From Herbaspirillum aquaticum (GTDB lineage: Bacteria > Pseudomonadota > Gammaproteobacteria > Burkholderiales > Burkholderiaceae_D): a DNA stretch of 64,000 bases. The notes beneath the pieces were generated by a model. The model searched no databases. It was not told where the DNA came from and was given only the letters and a program-made list of their open reading frames with translations. Positions 10,612 through 21,760 of this stretch are shown here, piece by piece; within the stretch, counting starts at the first letter, position 1; each line of letters begins with the position of its first letter. A program made the position numbers and the translations under genes. The DNA lies in the NCBI RefSeq assembly GCF_002213425.1, contig NZ_NJGV01000014.1, positions 51,267 to 115,266 on the forward strand, read 5' to 3'.

Positions 10612-10785
10612 AATTCTTCCTTATTGACGGGATGGGGCCTGGCCCCATCTACTGCAGGGTTCATTGCTGGGTTCGCTCGCCCGGATCGCACCGGACGGCA
10701 CGGCCAACAGGCCTGCCACCGCTGCCGGCTGGGGCAGGGAGCGGGCCTGTGCCTCGAACTTCCGCCATTTTCGCACAGGGAAAGC

Positions 10786-12096
10786 ATGTCTTCACTTTCG
10801 TTTTCAGTTTTGTTCGTCGTATTCCTGGCCATCAGCCTGGGCGTGCGTTTCTGGCTGGCTTCGCGCCAACTCCGCCATGTGATCGCCCACCGCGCGGCGG
10901 TGCCGCCCGAGTTCGCGGAAAAGATCCCGCTGTCGGCCCACCAGAAAGCGGCCGACTACACCGTTGCGCGCACCAAGTTCGGCCTGGTGACGCTCATCGT
11001 CAACGCTGCGGTGCTGATCGGCTTCACCCTGCTGGGCGGGCTGCAGTGGCTCTCCAGCCTGCTGCTGGGCTGGACGGGCGAGCCGGGCATGGTGTACCAG
11101 ATCGCGCTGGTGGCGGGCTTCGGGCTCATTTCGGGCGCGGTCGACCTGCCCTTCGACTACTACCGCCAGTTCAGGCTGGAAGCCGGCTTCGGTTTCAACA
11201 AGATGACGCGTGGCCTGTTCTTCAGCGACATGATCAAGCAAACCCTGCTGGGTGCCGTGATCGGCCTGCCGCTGCTGTGGGTGGTGCTGGTGCTGATGGA
11301 AAAGGCCGGCGCACTCTGGTGGTTCTATACCTGGATCGTGCTGTGCGCCTTCCAGCTGCTGATGCTGGTGATCTATCCCAGCTTCATCGCGCCGCTGTTC
11401 AACAAATTCACCGCGCTGGAAGACGACAGCCTGCGCAGCCGCATCGAAGGATTGATGCAGCGCGTCGGTTTCGCCTCCAAGGGCCTGTTCGTGATGGATG
11501 GATCCAAGCGCAGCGCGCATGGCAACGCCTACTTCTCGGGCTTCGGCTCGGGCAAGCGCATCGTCTTCTTCGACACCCTGCTGGCGCGCCTGGCCCCGCA
11601 TGAGATCGAAGCCGTGCTGGCCCACGAGCTGGGCCACTTCAAGCTCAAGCACATCGTCAAGCGCGTGGTCGTCATGTTCGGCTTGTCACTGGCCTTCCTG
11701 GCCTTGCTGGGCTACCTGAAGGGCCAGGCCTGGTTCTATACCGGCCTGGGCGTGGAGCCGCTGCTGCTGGGCAGCAACGATGCGATGGCATTGATCCTGT
11801 TCATGCTGGTGCTGCCGATCTTCACTTTCCTGTTCTCGCCGCTGTCCTCGCTCTCCTCGCGCAAGCACGAGTTCGAGGCCGATGCCTTCGCCGCCCAGCA
11901 TACCGATGCGCAGGACCTGGTCTCGGCACTGGTCAAGCTGTACGAGGACAACGCCTCCACCCTCACCCCCGATCCGCTGCACTCGGCCTTCTACGATTCG
12001 CACCCGCCGGCGTCGCTGCGCATCCAGCACCTGCACGCTGCCATCGCCGCCCATCGTGCAACGCCCGGCACGGCCGCCGCAGCGGGCAGCCACTGA
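10786..12096 (+). CDS. M48 family membrane zinc peptidase, Ste24/CAAX-protease-like
   Basis: The protein has 436 residues. It has the M48A architecture: a first membrane helix at the N-terminus (LSFSVLFVVFLAISLGVRFWL), more helices across the first 230 residues, then the zinc site HELGHFKLKH (HExxH) and a downstream ligand motif FEADAFAA. The segment HGNAYFSGFG matches the conserved loop of Ste24 proteases. Bacterial members probably cut membrane or secreted proteins; the substrate is unknown. The start at 10786 places the first helix at the protein's beginning, with AGGGAAAG upstream. It leads a row on the + strand with phhB and rsgA. Confidence 0.9.
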   Translation: MSSLSFSVLFVVFLAISLGVRFWLASRQLRHVIAHRAAVPPEFAEKIPLSAHQKAADYTVARTKFGLVTLIVNAAVLIGFTLLGGLQWLSSLLLGWTGEPGMVYQIALVAGFGLISGAVDLPFDYYRQFRLEAGFGFNKMTRGLFFSDMIKQTLLGAVIGLPLLWVVLVLMEKAGALWWFYTWIVLCAFQLLMLVIYPSFIAPLFNKFTALEDDSLRSRIEGLMQRVGFASKGLFVMDGSKRSAHGNAYFSGFGSGKRIVFFDTLLARLAPHEIEAVLAHELGHFKLKHIVKRVVVMFGLSLAFLALLGYLKGQAWFYTGLGVEPLLLGSNDAMALILFMLVLPIFTFLFSPLSSLSSRKHEFEADAFAAQHTDAQDLVSALVKLYEDNASTLTPDPLHSAFYDSHPPASLRIQHLHAAIAAHRATPGTAAAAGSH

Positions 12097-12115
12097 ATTT
12101 TTTGATCATCTAAAA

Positions 12116-12144
12116 GGCGGGCTGCATGAATGAAACAGCCCGCC
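12116..12144 (+). other. Hairpin just upstream of the phhB ribosome-binding site
   Basis: A perfect 9-bp GC-rich stem (12116-12124 with 12136-12144) encloses an 11-nt loop and ends 4 nt before the Shine-Dalgarno sequence of the pterin dehydratase gene. There is no T-tract on the + strand, so it is not a normal terminator in that direction. It could be a processing or stability element. Confidence 0.5.
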
Positions 12145-12157
12145 GCAGGAGAACCCC

Positions 12158-12514
12158 ATGAGCATCACCGCAAGCACCCTCGCCGCCTCCCGCAGCGTCC
12201 AGCCCATCGCCGCGCTGGATGACGCTGCCATCGCCGCCCACCTGGCCGCCCTGCCCGACTGGAAGATCGACGGCGGCAAGCTGGCGCGCAGCTTCGCCTT
12301 CGGCAACTATTACGAGACCCTGGCCTTCGTCAACGCGATAGCCTGGATCATCCATGCCGAAGACCATCACCCGGAACTGACCGTCACCTACAACCGCTGC
12401 AGCGTGAAGTTCGACACCCACAGCGTCAACGAAGGCCGTGGCGGATTGTCTGCCAATGACTTCATTTGCGCGGCCAAGGTCGACGCCATTTTCGCCCAGC
12501 GCGCCCCGGCCTGA
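12158..12514 (+). CDS. phhB: 4a-hydroxytetrahydrobiopterin dehydratase (pterin-4a-carbinolamine dehydratase)
   Basis: The protein has 118 residues. It dehydrates 4a-hydroxytetrahydropterin, regenerating the cofactor of phenylalanine hydroxylase. The signature [E/H]-D-H-H-P appears as [10 protein letters not shown], with the second His region near [10 protein letters not shown] strong Shine-Dalgarno sequence (AGGAGAA) lies 6 nt before ATG. No phenylalanine hydroxylase gene is visible nearby. Its stop codon overlaps the rsgA start (TGATG), so the two are translationally coupled. About 15 extra N-terminal residues are Ser/Ala-rich and outside the conserved fold. Confidence 0.93.
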   Translation: MSITASTLAASRSVQPIAALDDAAIAAHLAALPDWKIDGGKLARSFAFGNYYETLAFVNAIAWIIHAEDHHPELTVTYNRCSVKFDTHSVNEGRGGLSANDFICAAKVDAIFAQRAPA

Positions 12515-13461
12515 TGGGAGTCCGCAAGCAAGGCGCACGCAGCGCCAGGGCAGGATCGGCCGCCAACCAGGCCGCGCTGGAACAGGGGCTGGTCATTGCC
12601 GCCCACGGCCGTCACTACCTGGTGCAGGCCGGTGAACAAAAACTCAATTGCGTCACCCGTGGCAAGAAGAGCGACGTGGCCGTGGGCGACCACATCCGCC
12701 TGGCCCGTACCTCGGCGGACCAGGGCGTGGTGGAGAGCATCGACGAGCGCCGCACCCTGCTCTATCGCTCCGACCAGTACAAGTCCAAGCTGCTGGCGGC
12801 CAATGTGGATCAACTCTTCATCGTGGTGGCCACTGAACCGAGCTTTTCGGATGACCTGGTCTCGCGTTCGCTGGTGGCAGCCGAGTCGGCCGGCGTCTCG
12901 GCGCACCTGATCCTGAACAAGACCGACATCACCGAAGCCCTGCCCAAGACCCGCGAGCGCCTGCAGGTGTATGCGCGCCTGGGTTATCCGGTGCACGAGG
13001 TCTCGGCCAAGGCCCAGCCGGATGAAACGCGCGCGGCCTTCATGCCGCTGTTGGCCGGCAAGAGCACCATCCTGATCGGGCAGTCGGGGATGGGCAAGTC
13101 TTCCATCATCAACCTGATCGTGCCGGACGCCGACATCGCCACCCGCGAGATTTCGGCCGCGCTCGATACCGGCAAGCACACCACCACCTTCACCCGGCTG
13201 TACCAGATGGAGCAGGAGGCCAGCATCATCGATTCGCCGGGCTTCCAGGAGTTCGGCCTGTACCAGCTCTCCGAAGGCATGCTGGAACGCGCCTTCCGCG
13301 ACTTCACGCCCTACCTGGGCAAGTGCCGCTTCTACAACTGCCATCACCTCAACGAGCCGGGCTGCGCGGTGCTGGAGGCAGTACAGGCCGGCGCGATTGC
13401 GGGGATGCGGCACCAGCTGTATGCGCAGCTGGTGCATGAGTCTTCGCAGACCTTGTACTGA
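12514..13461 (+). CDS. rsgA: Ribosome small subunit biogenesis GTPase
   Basis: The protein has 315 residues. It is a circularly permuted GTPase that helps late 30S maturation. Motif order is permuted: G4 (LNKTD) comes before G1 (GQSGMGKSS) and G3 (DSPG). An N-terminal OB-fold segment spans about residues 20-85. A C-terminal zinc knuckle has Cys and His ligands in [15 protein letters not shown]. The start overlaps the phhB stop. Only 16 nt separate its stop from the convergent TonB receptor, with no visible terminator between. Confidence 0.96.
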   Translation: MGVRKQGARSARAGSAANQAALEQGLVIAAHGRHYLVQAGEQKLNCVTRGKKSDVAVGDHIRLARTSADQGVVESIDERRTLLYRSDQYKSKLLAANVDQLFIVVATEPSFSDDLVSRSLVAAESAGVSAHLILNKTDITEALPKTRERLQVYARLGYPVHEVSAKAQPDETRAAFMPLLAGKSTILIGQSGMGKSSIINLIVPDADIATREISAALDTGKHTTTFTRLYQMEQEASIIDSPGFQEFGLYQLSEGMLERAFRDFTPYLGKCRFYNCHHLNEPGCAVLEAVQAGAIAGMRHQLYAQLVHESSQTLY

Positions 13462-13477
13462 TCCCGCTCGCGCCCAG

Positions 13478-15694
13478 TCAGAACTTGTAGGCCGCCGTGA
13501 GCACCAGCGCACGCGGCGCGCCCGGCACGATCTGCGAGACACCGGTGGCGCTGGCATGGTAACGGCGGTTGGCCAGGTTGGTGGCCGCCAGCGTGTATTC
13601 GGCGCGCGCCAGGCGATAGCCCAGCAAGGCGTCCCAGCGGGCATAGGCGGGCAGTTCGAGCAGGTTCTCGCGATCGGCAAAGCGTGCGCCTTCATAGACC
13701 ACGCCGGTCTCGCCAAACCAGCCTAGCGGTGGCGCATAAGAAATGAACAAGCTGCCGTTGCGCGCCGAAACTCCCGACGGGCGCTTGCCCGCCAGTTGCG
13801 CCTCGGCCTGGACAACGCGGGAATTCTGCTGGGTCCAGCCACCGCGCAAAAACCAATCGCGCGCCAATTCCCCTGCAACGCTGAACTCAATACCACGATT
13901 GCGCTCCAGCCCGGTCTGGGTGAATTGCTCAGGCTGCACCGGATCGCGCACGAGGCGGTTGTAGAGTTCCAGTTCGAACCAGGCCAGGGTGGTACTGATG
14001 CGGCGCTGGAACCAGTCGCTCTTGACCCCGGCTTCCAGCTGGCGGCTGAACTGCGGTCTCAGGTCGTTGACGTTGCCCTTTGCCCCTGGCGTGATGCCGA
14101 TCACGTCGCCGCCGACCGGCGCGTAATTCTTGCTCCATGACGCATAGACGTGATGATCCGGCAGCGCCTCCCACACTGCGCCGATGCGCGGGCTCAGGGC
14201 ATGGGTGGAGCGCTCGGTGCGCAGCTTCTGCAGCTGGTTGCGGGAATCCACCTCGAAGTGGTCCCAGCGCAAGCCCACCAGCCCTTTTATACGTGCACCC
14301 ATGTCGATCTGGTCTTGCGCATAGAAACCGGCCGTCTTGACCTTGTGGTAGTTCATCTGCCAGGGCTCGGGCCGGGAGCCCTCATTGTCGTGCTGGTCAG
14401 GCTCAGTCAGGGACACCGGGCGCGCCGAGCCCATCCACAGGCGCGGCTCGCGCTTCTGCCAGCCGTACTCGGCGCCCGCCAACAACTGGTGCCGCATTGC
14501 GCCCGTAGCGAGATTGCCCAGCACTTCCAGGTTGGCTTGCACGTTGCGCTGCTGCAGGTTCTGCTGGAAGCGGCTGCGCTGCACCCTGCGCAGATCGCGC
14601 CCAGCGCTCACGAAAGGCTGGCTGACGAAGGTATTGTCGAAGTCGCTGTTGAGGTCGAACACGCTGACCATCTGGCGCAGGCTCCAATCGGGCGCAATGG
14701 CGCGCGTGAGCGTGGAGCGCAGGCTGAGGCTGGTGTCGCGGATGAAATCGCGCCCCGCCGCGCCGAAGAAGGTGCGATCCGACGCCTGCGGCAGGGCATA
14801 GCCGCTGGCCGTCCCGTTATGGGAGAGTGCCGTTACCCGCGCAGGCAGGCCGCGGTCGGGGATGCGGTCGAATTCATCGTAATCGGCTTGCAGCAACCAG
14901 CTGTCGCGGCCGGACTCCCACTTCAGCGCGGGGGCAACATGTTGACGCGTGCCGCGTACCTCTTCACGGAAGTGGGGTTCATGTTCACGCCCGGCATTGA
15001 TGCGCAGGGCCCATTGCTCGCCCAGCGGCCGGTTCCAATCCAACGCCGCGCCCTGTTGGCCCCGGCTACCCCAGGTGGCCGAGGCCTGGCCGTAGGCCTC
15101 GCGCGTGGGCTGCTTGCTGATGCGGTTGATCACGCCACCGCCACTACCGCGTCCATAGAGCACGGCGGCTGGCCCTTTGAGGATCTCGATGCGCTCGATG
15201 TTGCCCAGGCTGCGCACGTATTGTGCATCGTCGCGCATACCGTCGAGCAGCGTATCGCCCGCATTGGAAAAACCGCGCAGCCGGAATGCATCGAAGCGCG
15301 TATCCGAGACATTGGAAATGCCCGGCACACCGACCAGCGCCGCCGCCAGCCCGCGCCCGCCGTAGGCTTTGACCTGCGCGGCATCGACCGCCTGTACCGT
15401 CTGCGGCACATCACGTACATCGGTGGCGGTACGGGTGGCGCTGCTCAACGGGCCAGGACGGGGATCGTGCAGGTTGCGATGACTACGGACTTCGACGGCA
15501 GGCAGGCCTGCGGAAGCGCCCTCCTCGCGCTCGGCGGTCGTCCCGGCAGCGGCAGCGCACACAGGAAACGCGAACAAGGCCGCCACCAGCGCCGCCGGCA
15601 AGCTGCGCATCTTCGACGGGCAGCCAGGCGATGGGGAAGAGGAGCGGTGCAACACCCGCAACGGGTGCGGACGAGAAGAAGAGGCATGCGACAT
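13478..15694 (-). CDS. TonB-dependent siderophore receptor
   Basis: The protein has 738 residues from the ATG at 15694, which has AAAGGA upstream. It is an outer-membrane gated porin for ferric siderophores. A signal sequence (LPAALVAALFAFPVCAAAAG) follows an unusually long polar N-region of about 28 residues; a downstream Met at 15610 would give a conventional signal peptide. The plug domain includes DVRDVPQTVQAV, the RLRGF motif and ERIEILKGPAAVLYGRGSGGGVIN. The barrel ends with the typical aromatic terminus AYKF. A near-perfect Fur box lies upstream, so iron repression is expected. No siderophore genes or ExbBD are adjacent. The ligand is unknown. Confidence 0.93.
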   Translation of the reverse strand: MSHASSSRPHPLRVLHRSSSPSPGCPSKMRSLPAALVAALFAFPVCAAAAGTTAEREEGASAGLPAVEVRSHRNLHDPRPGPLSSATRTATDVRDVPQTVQAVDAAQVKAYGGRGLAAALVGVPGISNVSDTRFDAFRLRGFSNAGDTLLDGMRDDAQYVRSLGNIERIEILKGPAAVLYGRGSGGGVINRISKQPTREAYGQASATWGSRGQQGAALDWNRPLGEQWALRINAGREHEPHFREEVRGTRQHVAPALKWESGRDSWLLQADYDEFDRIPDRGLPARVTALSHNGTASGYALPQASDRTFFGAAGRDFIRDTSLSLRSTLTRAIAPDWSLRQMVSVFDLNSDFDNTFVSQPFVSAGRDLRRVQRSRFQQNLQQRNVQANLEVLGNLATGAMRHQLLAGAEYGWQKREPRLWMGSARPVSLTEPDQHDNEGSRPEPWQMNYHKVKTAGFYAQDQIDMGARIKGLVGLRWDHFEVDSRNQLQKLRTERSTHALSPRIGAVWEALPDHHVYASWSKNYAPVGGDVIGITPGAKGNVNDLRPQFSRQLEAGVKSDWFQRRISTTLAWFELELYNRLVRDPVQPEQFTQTGLERNRGIEFSVAGELARDWFLRGGWTQQNSRVVQAEAQLAGKRPSGVSARNGSLFISYAPPLGWFGETGVVYEGARFADRENLLELPAYARWDALLGYRLARAEYTLAATNLANRRYHASATGVSQIVPGAPRALVLTAAYKF

Positions 15695-15743
15695 GACAGC
15701 TGTTCCTTTCAGGCAAGGGAAAGCTGCGGATTCTAGCCACATG

Positions 15744-15762
15744 AATGACAATAATTCTCATT
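15744..15762 (-). promoter_or_regulatory. Fur box of the TonB receptor gene
   Basis: A 19-bp palindrome is symmetrical at all but two position pairs and the centre. Read toward the receptor it is AATGAGAATTATTGTCATT, very close to the known bacterial Fur operator. It lies 50 nt before the start codon, where repressor binding would cover the promoter. Confidence 0.85.
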
Positions 15763-15865
15763 TACGGTATTACATTGGGCTATCTCTCGCACTTAATGAG
15801 CATTCCTCGAAAAAGCTGGATATGCATTTCGAAAAGTTTCTTCATGCGTATCGAAGGAATTCGAA

Positions 15866-15887
15866 GCGCACGCACGGTGGCGTGCGC
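15866..15887 (+). other. GC-rich hairpin in the receptor/argF intergenic region
   Basis: A perfect 8-bp stem GCGCACGC/GCGTGCGC has a 6-nt loop in otherwise AT-richer DNA upstream of the argF promoter. It lacks a T-tract. Function unknown. Confidence 0.4.
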
Positions 15888-15973
15888 AAGACTTCATCTA
15901 TCACTCCAATTCGCCAAACCGGAGGGGTTTCCCCGGAGCAAGTACCACGGGTATCTTTTTAAGCCGAATCCCT

Positions 15974-15979
15974 TATAAT
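15974..15979 (+). promoter_or_regulatory. Candidate -10 element of argF
   Basis: A perfect TATAAT lies 56 nt before the argF start. The sequence 17 nt upstream is only a weak match to a -35 box, so an activator may be needed. Transcription would begin near 15986. Confidence 0.5.
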
Positions 15980-15998
15980 CTAAGGAGTTAACGACTAT

Positions 15999-16030
15999 CG
16001 GCGGCAGGCGCCACACTGGCCGCCGTTTTT
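15999..16030 (+). terminator. Terminator-like hairpin in the argF leader
   Basis: A 7-bp stem CGGCGGC (15999-16005) with GCCGCCG (16019-16025) is followed by T5. It sits between the candidate promoter and the argF ATG, only 4 nt from the start codon, and replaces the usual Shine-Dalgarno position. It could be an attenuator for arginine biosynthesis, or the remnant terminator of a gene once located upstream. Confidence 0.55.
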
Positions 16031-16034
16031 ATTT

Positions 16035-18346
<2,312 letters not shown>

Positions 18347-18388
18347 TTCCCGCTGGATTCACCTTTACCGTTTAATGGAAGCGATTCG

Positions 18389-18703
18389 ATGAGTACTCAA
18401 TTCGACAACGTCACCGTCCTGAAAAAGGGCAACGTCTACTTCGACGGCAAGTGTGTCTCGCACACCGTGCTGCTGGCCGATGGCAGCAAGAAGACCCTGG
18501 GCGTGATCCTGCCCTCGACGCTGAACTTCAGCACCGGCGCACCGGAAATCATGGAAATCAACGGCGGCAGCTGCCGCGTGCGTCTGAAGGGCGAGGAAGC
18601 CTGGATCACCTACGCTGCAGGCACTACCTTCAGCGTGCCGGGCAACTCCAGCTTCGATATCGAAGTCACCGAGACCCTGGATTACGTCTGCCACTTCGGC
18701 TGA
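18389..18703 (+). CDS. ppnP: Pyrimidine/purine nucleoside phosphorylase
   Basis: The protein has 104 residues, a single-domain cupin (former DUF1255/YaiE). It splits nucleosides with phosphate into base and ribose 1-phosphate, with broad base specificity in the characterised family. Conserved segments are [24 protein letters not shown] and the C-terminal ETLDYVCHF. It follows argG by 42 nt and may be read from the same message, and it ends before a strong terminator. Confidence 0.92.
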   Translation: MSTQFDNVTVLKKGNVYFDGKCVSHTVLLADGSKKTLGVILPSTLNFSTGAPEIMEINGGSCRVRLKGEEAWITYAAGTTFSVPGNSSFDIEVTETLDYVCHFG

Positions 18704-18722
18704 TACATCCCGAGCCTGAATG

Positions 18723-18760
18723 AAAAAGCCGTCCGGTAGCGATACCGGACGGCTTTTTTT
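18723..18760. terminator. Bidirectional terminator between ppnP and murB
   Basis: A 16-bp perfect stem (18723-18738 with 18743-18758), a GCGA tetraloop and a T-run. The opposite-strand T-run also serves murB. Confidence 0.95.
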
Positions 18761-18781
18761 CGTCTTCACACAGGAGTGCGC

Positions 18782-19813
18782 TCAGATGAAGACCGGTTCC
18801 GGCTCCAGCTGGACGCCGAACTTTTCCTTCACATCATCCTGGATCGCCTTGGCCAGCCTGGCCACTTCCGCCCCCGTGGCACCGCCCCGGTTGACCAGCA
18901 CCAGGGCCTGTTGTTCATACACGCCTGCACGCCCCATGGTCTTGCCCTTCCAGCCGCAGCGGTCGATCAGCCAGCCGGCGGCCAGCTTGTAGTGAGCATC
19001 ATCGACGCGATAGCTGACCAGGTTGCTGTATTGCGCCAGCAAGGTATCGCGCAGGCGGGCCGGTACGATGGGGTTCTTGAAGAAGCTGCCGGCGTTGCCG
19101 ATCCGGGCGGGGTCCGGCAGCTTGCGCGTACGGATGGCGATGACGGCCTCGGCAATGTCACGTGGACCGGGCTCGGTGATGCCGCGCTCCTGCAGGGCCT
19201 GGGCCACGTCGGCATAGTTGGCGTTGGCTTCCCAGCGCTTCGGGAGGGCGAAGGTCACCTCCAGGACCACGGCACGGTCGCGCAGCGCATGCTTGAAGAT
19301 GCTGTCGCGGTAGCCGAAGCGGCAGGCCTCGCGGTCCAGCGTCAGCAATTCGCCGCTGATCAGGTCGAAGGCTTGCAGGCTGTGGAAGCGGTCCTTGATC
19401 TCGATGCCATAGGCGCCGATGTTCTGGATGGGTGCAGCACCGACGCTGCCGGGGATGAGTGAAAGATTCTCCAGCCCACCCAGGCCCTGCTGCAGGGTCC
19501 ACTGGACAAAGGAATGCCAGTTCTCCCCGGCAGCAGCGCGCACGTAGATGAAGTTGTCGTCTTCGCCGGAGAGGGTTATGCCCCGGTTCTGCATATGCAG
19601 CACCAGCCCGCTGAAGTCTTGCGTCAAGAGCAGGTTGCTGCCGCCACCCAGGACCAGGCGCGGCAAGGCCATGAGGCCAGCATCCTCGCACAGGGTCCGT
19701 AGCTGCTGGAGGTCGTCGACAGGCAGGTAAGCATGGGCACTGGCCTCGATGCCGAAGGTATTGAGGGCGCGCAGCGAAACGTCGTGCCGGACGGGAAGTG
19801 AAGAAGTGCTCAT
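18782..19813 (-). CDS. murB: UDP-N-acetylmuramate dehydrogenase
   Basis: The protein has 343 residues, a type I MurB of the length seen in E. coli. It reduces UDP-GlcNAc-enolpyruvate to UDP-MurNAc with FAD and NADPH. FAD-binding segments are [11 protein letters not shown] and [17 protein letters not shown]. The proton-donor Ser lies in [11 protein letters not shown], and the catalytic Glu is near the C-terminus (EPEPVFI). The ATG at 19813 gives the usual start, with a weak Shine-Dalgarno sequence. It diverges from yajQ; 135 nt between the two hold both promoters. Confidence 0.95.
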   Translation of the reverse strand: MSTSSLPVRHDVSLRALNTFGIEASAHAYLPVDDLQQLRTLCEDAGLMALPRLVLGGGSNLLLTQDFSGLVLHMQNRGITLSGEDDNFIYVRAAAGENWHSFVQWTLQQGLGGLENLSLIPGSVGAAPIQNIGAYGIEIKDRFHSLQAFDLISGELLTLDREACRFGYRDSIFKHALRDRAVVLEVTFALPKRWEANANYADVAQALQERGITEPGPRDIAEAVIAIRTRKLPDPARIGNAGSFFKNPIVPARLRDTLLAQYSNLVSYRVDDAHYKLAAGWLIDRCGWKGKTMGRAGVYEQQALVLVNRGGATGAEVARLAKAIQDDVKEKFGVQLEPEPVFI

Positions 19814-19948
19814 AGGGGTGGGATTATATCGTCCGCGCGCGGCAAAACCGCTGTCAGAGGCCAGGCGATGGCGGCGGGCGCGCCACTCCGTTAAAATCAC
19901 GGCTCAGACGCCGGCCTTCGCCGGCTGCAAGAACATAAGGAACAAGCC

Positions 19949-20434
19949 ATGCCCTCATTCGATACCGTCTGCGAAGCCAACCTGGTGGAAGTCAAGAACG
20001 CCGTGGACCAGGCCAACAAGGAAATCTCCACCCGTTTCGACTTCAAGGGCACTGACGCCCGCGTCGAGCAAAAGGAGCGCGAGCTGACCGCCTTTGCCGA
20101 CTCCGACTTCCAGCTGAGCCAGGTGCGCGATGTGCTGACCAACAAGATGACCAAGCGCAACGTCGATGTGCGCTTCCTGGACGAAGGCAAGATCGAGAAG
20201 ATCGGCGGCGACAAGGTCAAGCAGGTCATCAAGGTGAAGAACGGCATCGAAAGCGACGACGCCAAGAAGATCGTGCGTGTCATCAAGGACAGCAAGATGA
20301 AGGTGCAAGCCAGCATCCAGGGCGACGCCGTGCGCATCACCGGCGCCAAGCGCGACGACCTGCAGGCGGCCATGGCGCTGCTGCGCAAGGAGATCAAGGA
20401 GATTCCGCTGGAGTTCAACAACTTCCGCGACTGA
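19949..20434 (+). CDS. YajQ family cyclic-di-GMP-binding/nucleotide-binding protein
   Basis: The protein has 161 residues, the standard length. Conserved segments are [21 protein letters not shown] and [11 protein letters not shown] at the N-terminus and the C-terminal [13 protein letters not shown]. The fold is two ferredoxin-like halves. Family members bind nucleic acid or, in Xanthomonas, cyclic-di-GMP to control virulence genes; which ligand applies here is unknown. AAGGAA precedes the start by 8 nt. It ends at a bidirectional terminator shared with aroG. Confidence 0.92.
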   Translation: MPSFDTVCEANLVEVKNAVDQANKEISTRFDFKGTDARVEQKERELTAFADSDFQLSQVRDVLTNKMTKRNVDVRFLDEGKIEKIGGDKVKQVIKVKNGIESDDAKKIVRVIKDSKMKVQASIQGDAVRITGAKRDDLQAAMALLRKEIKEIPLEFNNFRD

Positions 20435-20455
20435 TCCCCTGCATCGCATTCCACA

Positions 20456-20483
20456 AAAAACGCCGGCTATTGCCGGCGTTTTT
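20456..20483. terminator. Bidirectional terminator between yajQ and aroG
   Basis: A 12-bp perfect stem AAAAACGCCGGC/GCCGGCGTTTTT with a TATT loop between convergent genes. Confidence 0.95.
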
Positions 20484-20509
20484 CATGGTCGTACGTGAGC
20501 TGCTGAACT

Positions 20510-21583
20510 TCAGGCGGCGTCGCGTTCGTCGCCCACCAAACGGCGCTGCTTGACCGAATCCGCCAGGCCCTGCAGCACCTGCAGGCTTTCTTCCCAGTTG
20601 ATGCAGCCATCGGTGATGGATTGGCCGTAGGTCAGTTCCTTGCCCGGCACCAGGTCCTGGCGGCCGGCGACCAGGTGCGATTCCACCATCACGCCGACGA
20701 TGCGGGTGTCGCCCGCTGCCACTTGGCGTCCGATGTCGGCGCAGACCGGGATCTGGTTTTCCGGCTTCTTGGAGCTGTTCGCATGCGACGCATCGATCAT
20801 CAGGCGCGCCGCCAGGCCGCTCTTGGCGATGTCCTGGCAGGCGGCTTCCACGCTGGCCGCATCATAGTTGGGCTGCTTGCCGCCGCGCAGGATGATGTGG
20901 CAATCCTCGTTGCCTGCGGTGGAGACGATGGCCGAGTGGCCGCCCTTGGTCACCGACAGGAAATGGTGCGGCTGCGACGCGGCCTTGATGGCATCCACGG
21001 CAATCTTGACGTTGCCATCGGTACCGTTCTTGAAGCCCACCGGGCAGGACAGGCCCGACGCCAGCTCGCGGTGCACCTGCGACTCGGTGGTACGGGCACC
21101 GATGGCACCCCAGCTGATCAGGTCGGCGATGTATTGCGGGCTGATCACGTCCAGGAACTCGGTACCAGCCGGCAGGCCCAGGTCGTTGATGTTCAAGAGC
21201 AGCTCACGGGCCGCGCGCAGGCCGTCGTTGATGCGGAAGCTGTTGTCCATGTACGGGTCGTTGATCAGCCCCTTCCAGCCCACCGTGGTACGCGGCTTCT
21301 CGAAGTAGACGCGCATGACGATTTCCAGCTCGTTCTTGTGGCGCTCGCGCTCCACCACCAGGCGGCGCGCGTATTCCATGGCGGCCTTGGTGTCGTGGAT
21401 GGAGCAGGGGCCGATGACGACCATCAGGCGGTCGTCCTGGCCGTGCAGGATGCGATGCAGCGCAGTGCGGGCTTCAGCGGTAGTGCGCTCGACCTTTTCG
21501 GTGCAGGCGAATTCGCGGATGAGATGCGAGGGGGGGACCAGTTCTTTCATTTCTCGGATGCGAAGATCGTCAGTGCGCGGCAT
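20510..21583 (-). CDS. aroG: 3-deoxy-7-phosphoheptulonate synthase (DAHP synthase, class I)
   Basis: The protein has 357 residues. It condenses phosphoenolpyruvate and erythrose 4-phosphate, the first step of aromatic amino acid synthesis. Class I motifs include VVIGPCSIHD (metal-binding Cys), RVYFEKPRTTVGWKGL, GARTTESQVHRELASGLS and RLMIDASHANSSK. It resembles the AroG/AroF/AroH group, but which amino acid inhibits the enzyme cannot be read safely. The start has AGGAG upstream. The leader contains a Phe/Tyr-rich short frame and a terminator, so transcription is probably attenuated when Phe and Tyr are plentiful. Confidence 0.95.
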   Translation of the reverse strand: MPRTDDLRIREMKELVPPSHLIREFACTEKVERTTAEARTALHRILHGQDDRLMVVIGPCSIHDTKAAMEYARRLVVERERHKNELEIVMRVYFEKPRTTVGWKGLINDPYMDNSFRINDGLRAARELLLNINDLGLPAGTEFLDVISPQYIADLISWGAIGARTTESQVHRELASGLSCPVGFKNGTDGNVKIAVDAIKAASQPHHFLSVTKGGHSAIVSTAGNEDCHIILRGGKQPNYDAASVEAACQDIAKSGLAARLMIDASHANSSKKPENQIPVCADIGRQVAAGDTRIVGVMVESHLVAGRQDLVPGKELTYGQSITDGCINWEESLQVLQGLADSVKQRRLVGDERDAA

Positions 21584-21631
21584 TTTTTTCTCCTGGTGTA
21601 CTGCAAAGATTCAGCTGGAATATTGACCAAA

Positions 21632-21659
21632 AAAAAACCGCCATCACTGGCGGTTTTTT
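21632..21659 (-). terminator. Attenuator terminator in the aroG leader
   Basis: A perfect 12-bp stem (21648-21659 as 5' arm, 21632-21643 as 3' arm on the minus strand) with a 4-nt loop is followed by a T-run. It lies 20 nt beyond the stop of the leader peptide and 48 nt before the aroG ATG. Its 5' arm contains ACCGCC, complementary to GGCGGT inside the leader frame (near 21702-21707), which offers an alternative antiterminator pairing. Confidence 0.85.
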
Positions 21660-21679
21660 AGGAAATCGGTTTTGTCTTT

Positions 21680-21760
21680 TTACGAACGCTTACCGCTTTT
21701 CACCGCCGTGGGGCTGGAATAGCTAAAGTAAAAATAAAAGTAAGCGCGGGCGAAAGACAT
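21680..21760 (-). CDS. aroG leader peptide (Phe/Tyr-rich attenuator peptide)
   Basis: A 26-residue frame from the ATG at 21760 to a TAA at 21680-21682. Residues 7-12 read YFYFYF, followed by S-Y at 13-14, with another Phe at position 3. In total it has four Phe and four Tyr in 26 residues. An in-frame ATG at 21772 would add four residues (MTPD). A strong Shine-Dalgarno sequence is not visible for either start. A ribosome short of charged tRNA-Phe or tRNA-Tyr would stall on codons 7-14 and leave the GGCGGT of codons 18-20 free to pair with the terminator's 5' arm. A ribosome reaching the stop codon would cover that segment and let the terminator form. The layout is seen in the sequence; the regulation is inferred from the pheA/trp leader model. 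Confidence 0.82.
   Translation of the reverse strand: MSFARAYFYFYFSYSSPTAVKSGKRS

Noticed and set aside
12116..12144. Hairpin before phhB considered as a terminator of the Ste24-like gene
   Set aside because: No T-tract on the + strand and it abuts the next ribosome site, so it was listed only as a structure.
15745..15978. 77-codon frame upstream of argF considered as a leader peptide
   Set aside because: It starts inside the Fur box, has no run of Arg codons placed before the hairpin, and lacks a ribosome site.
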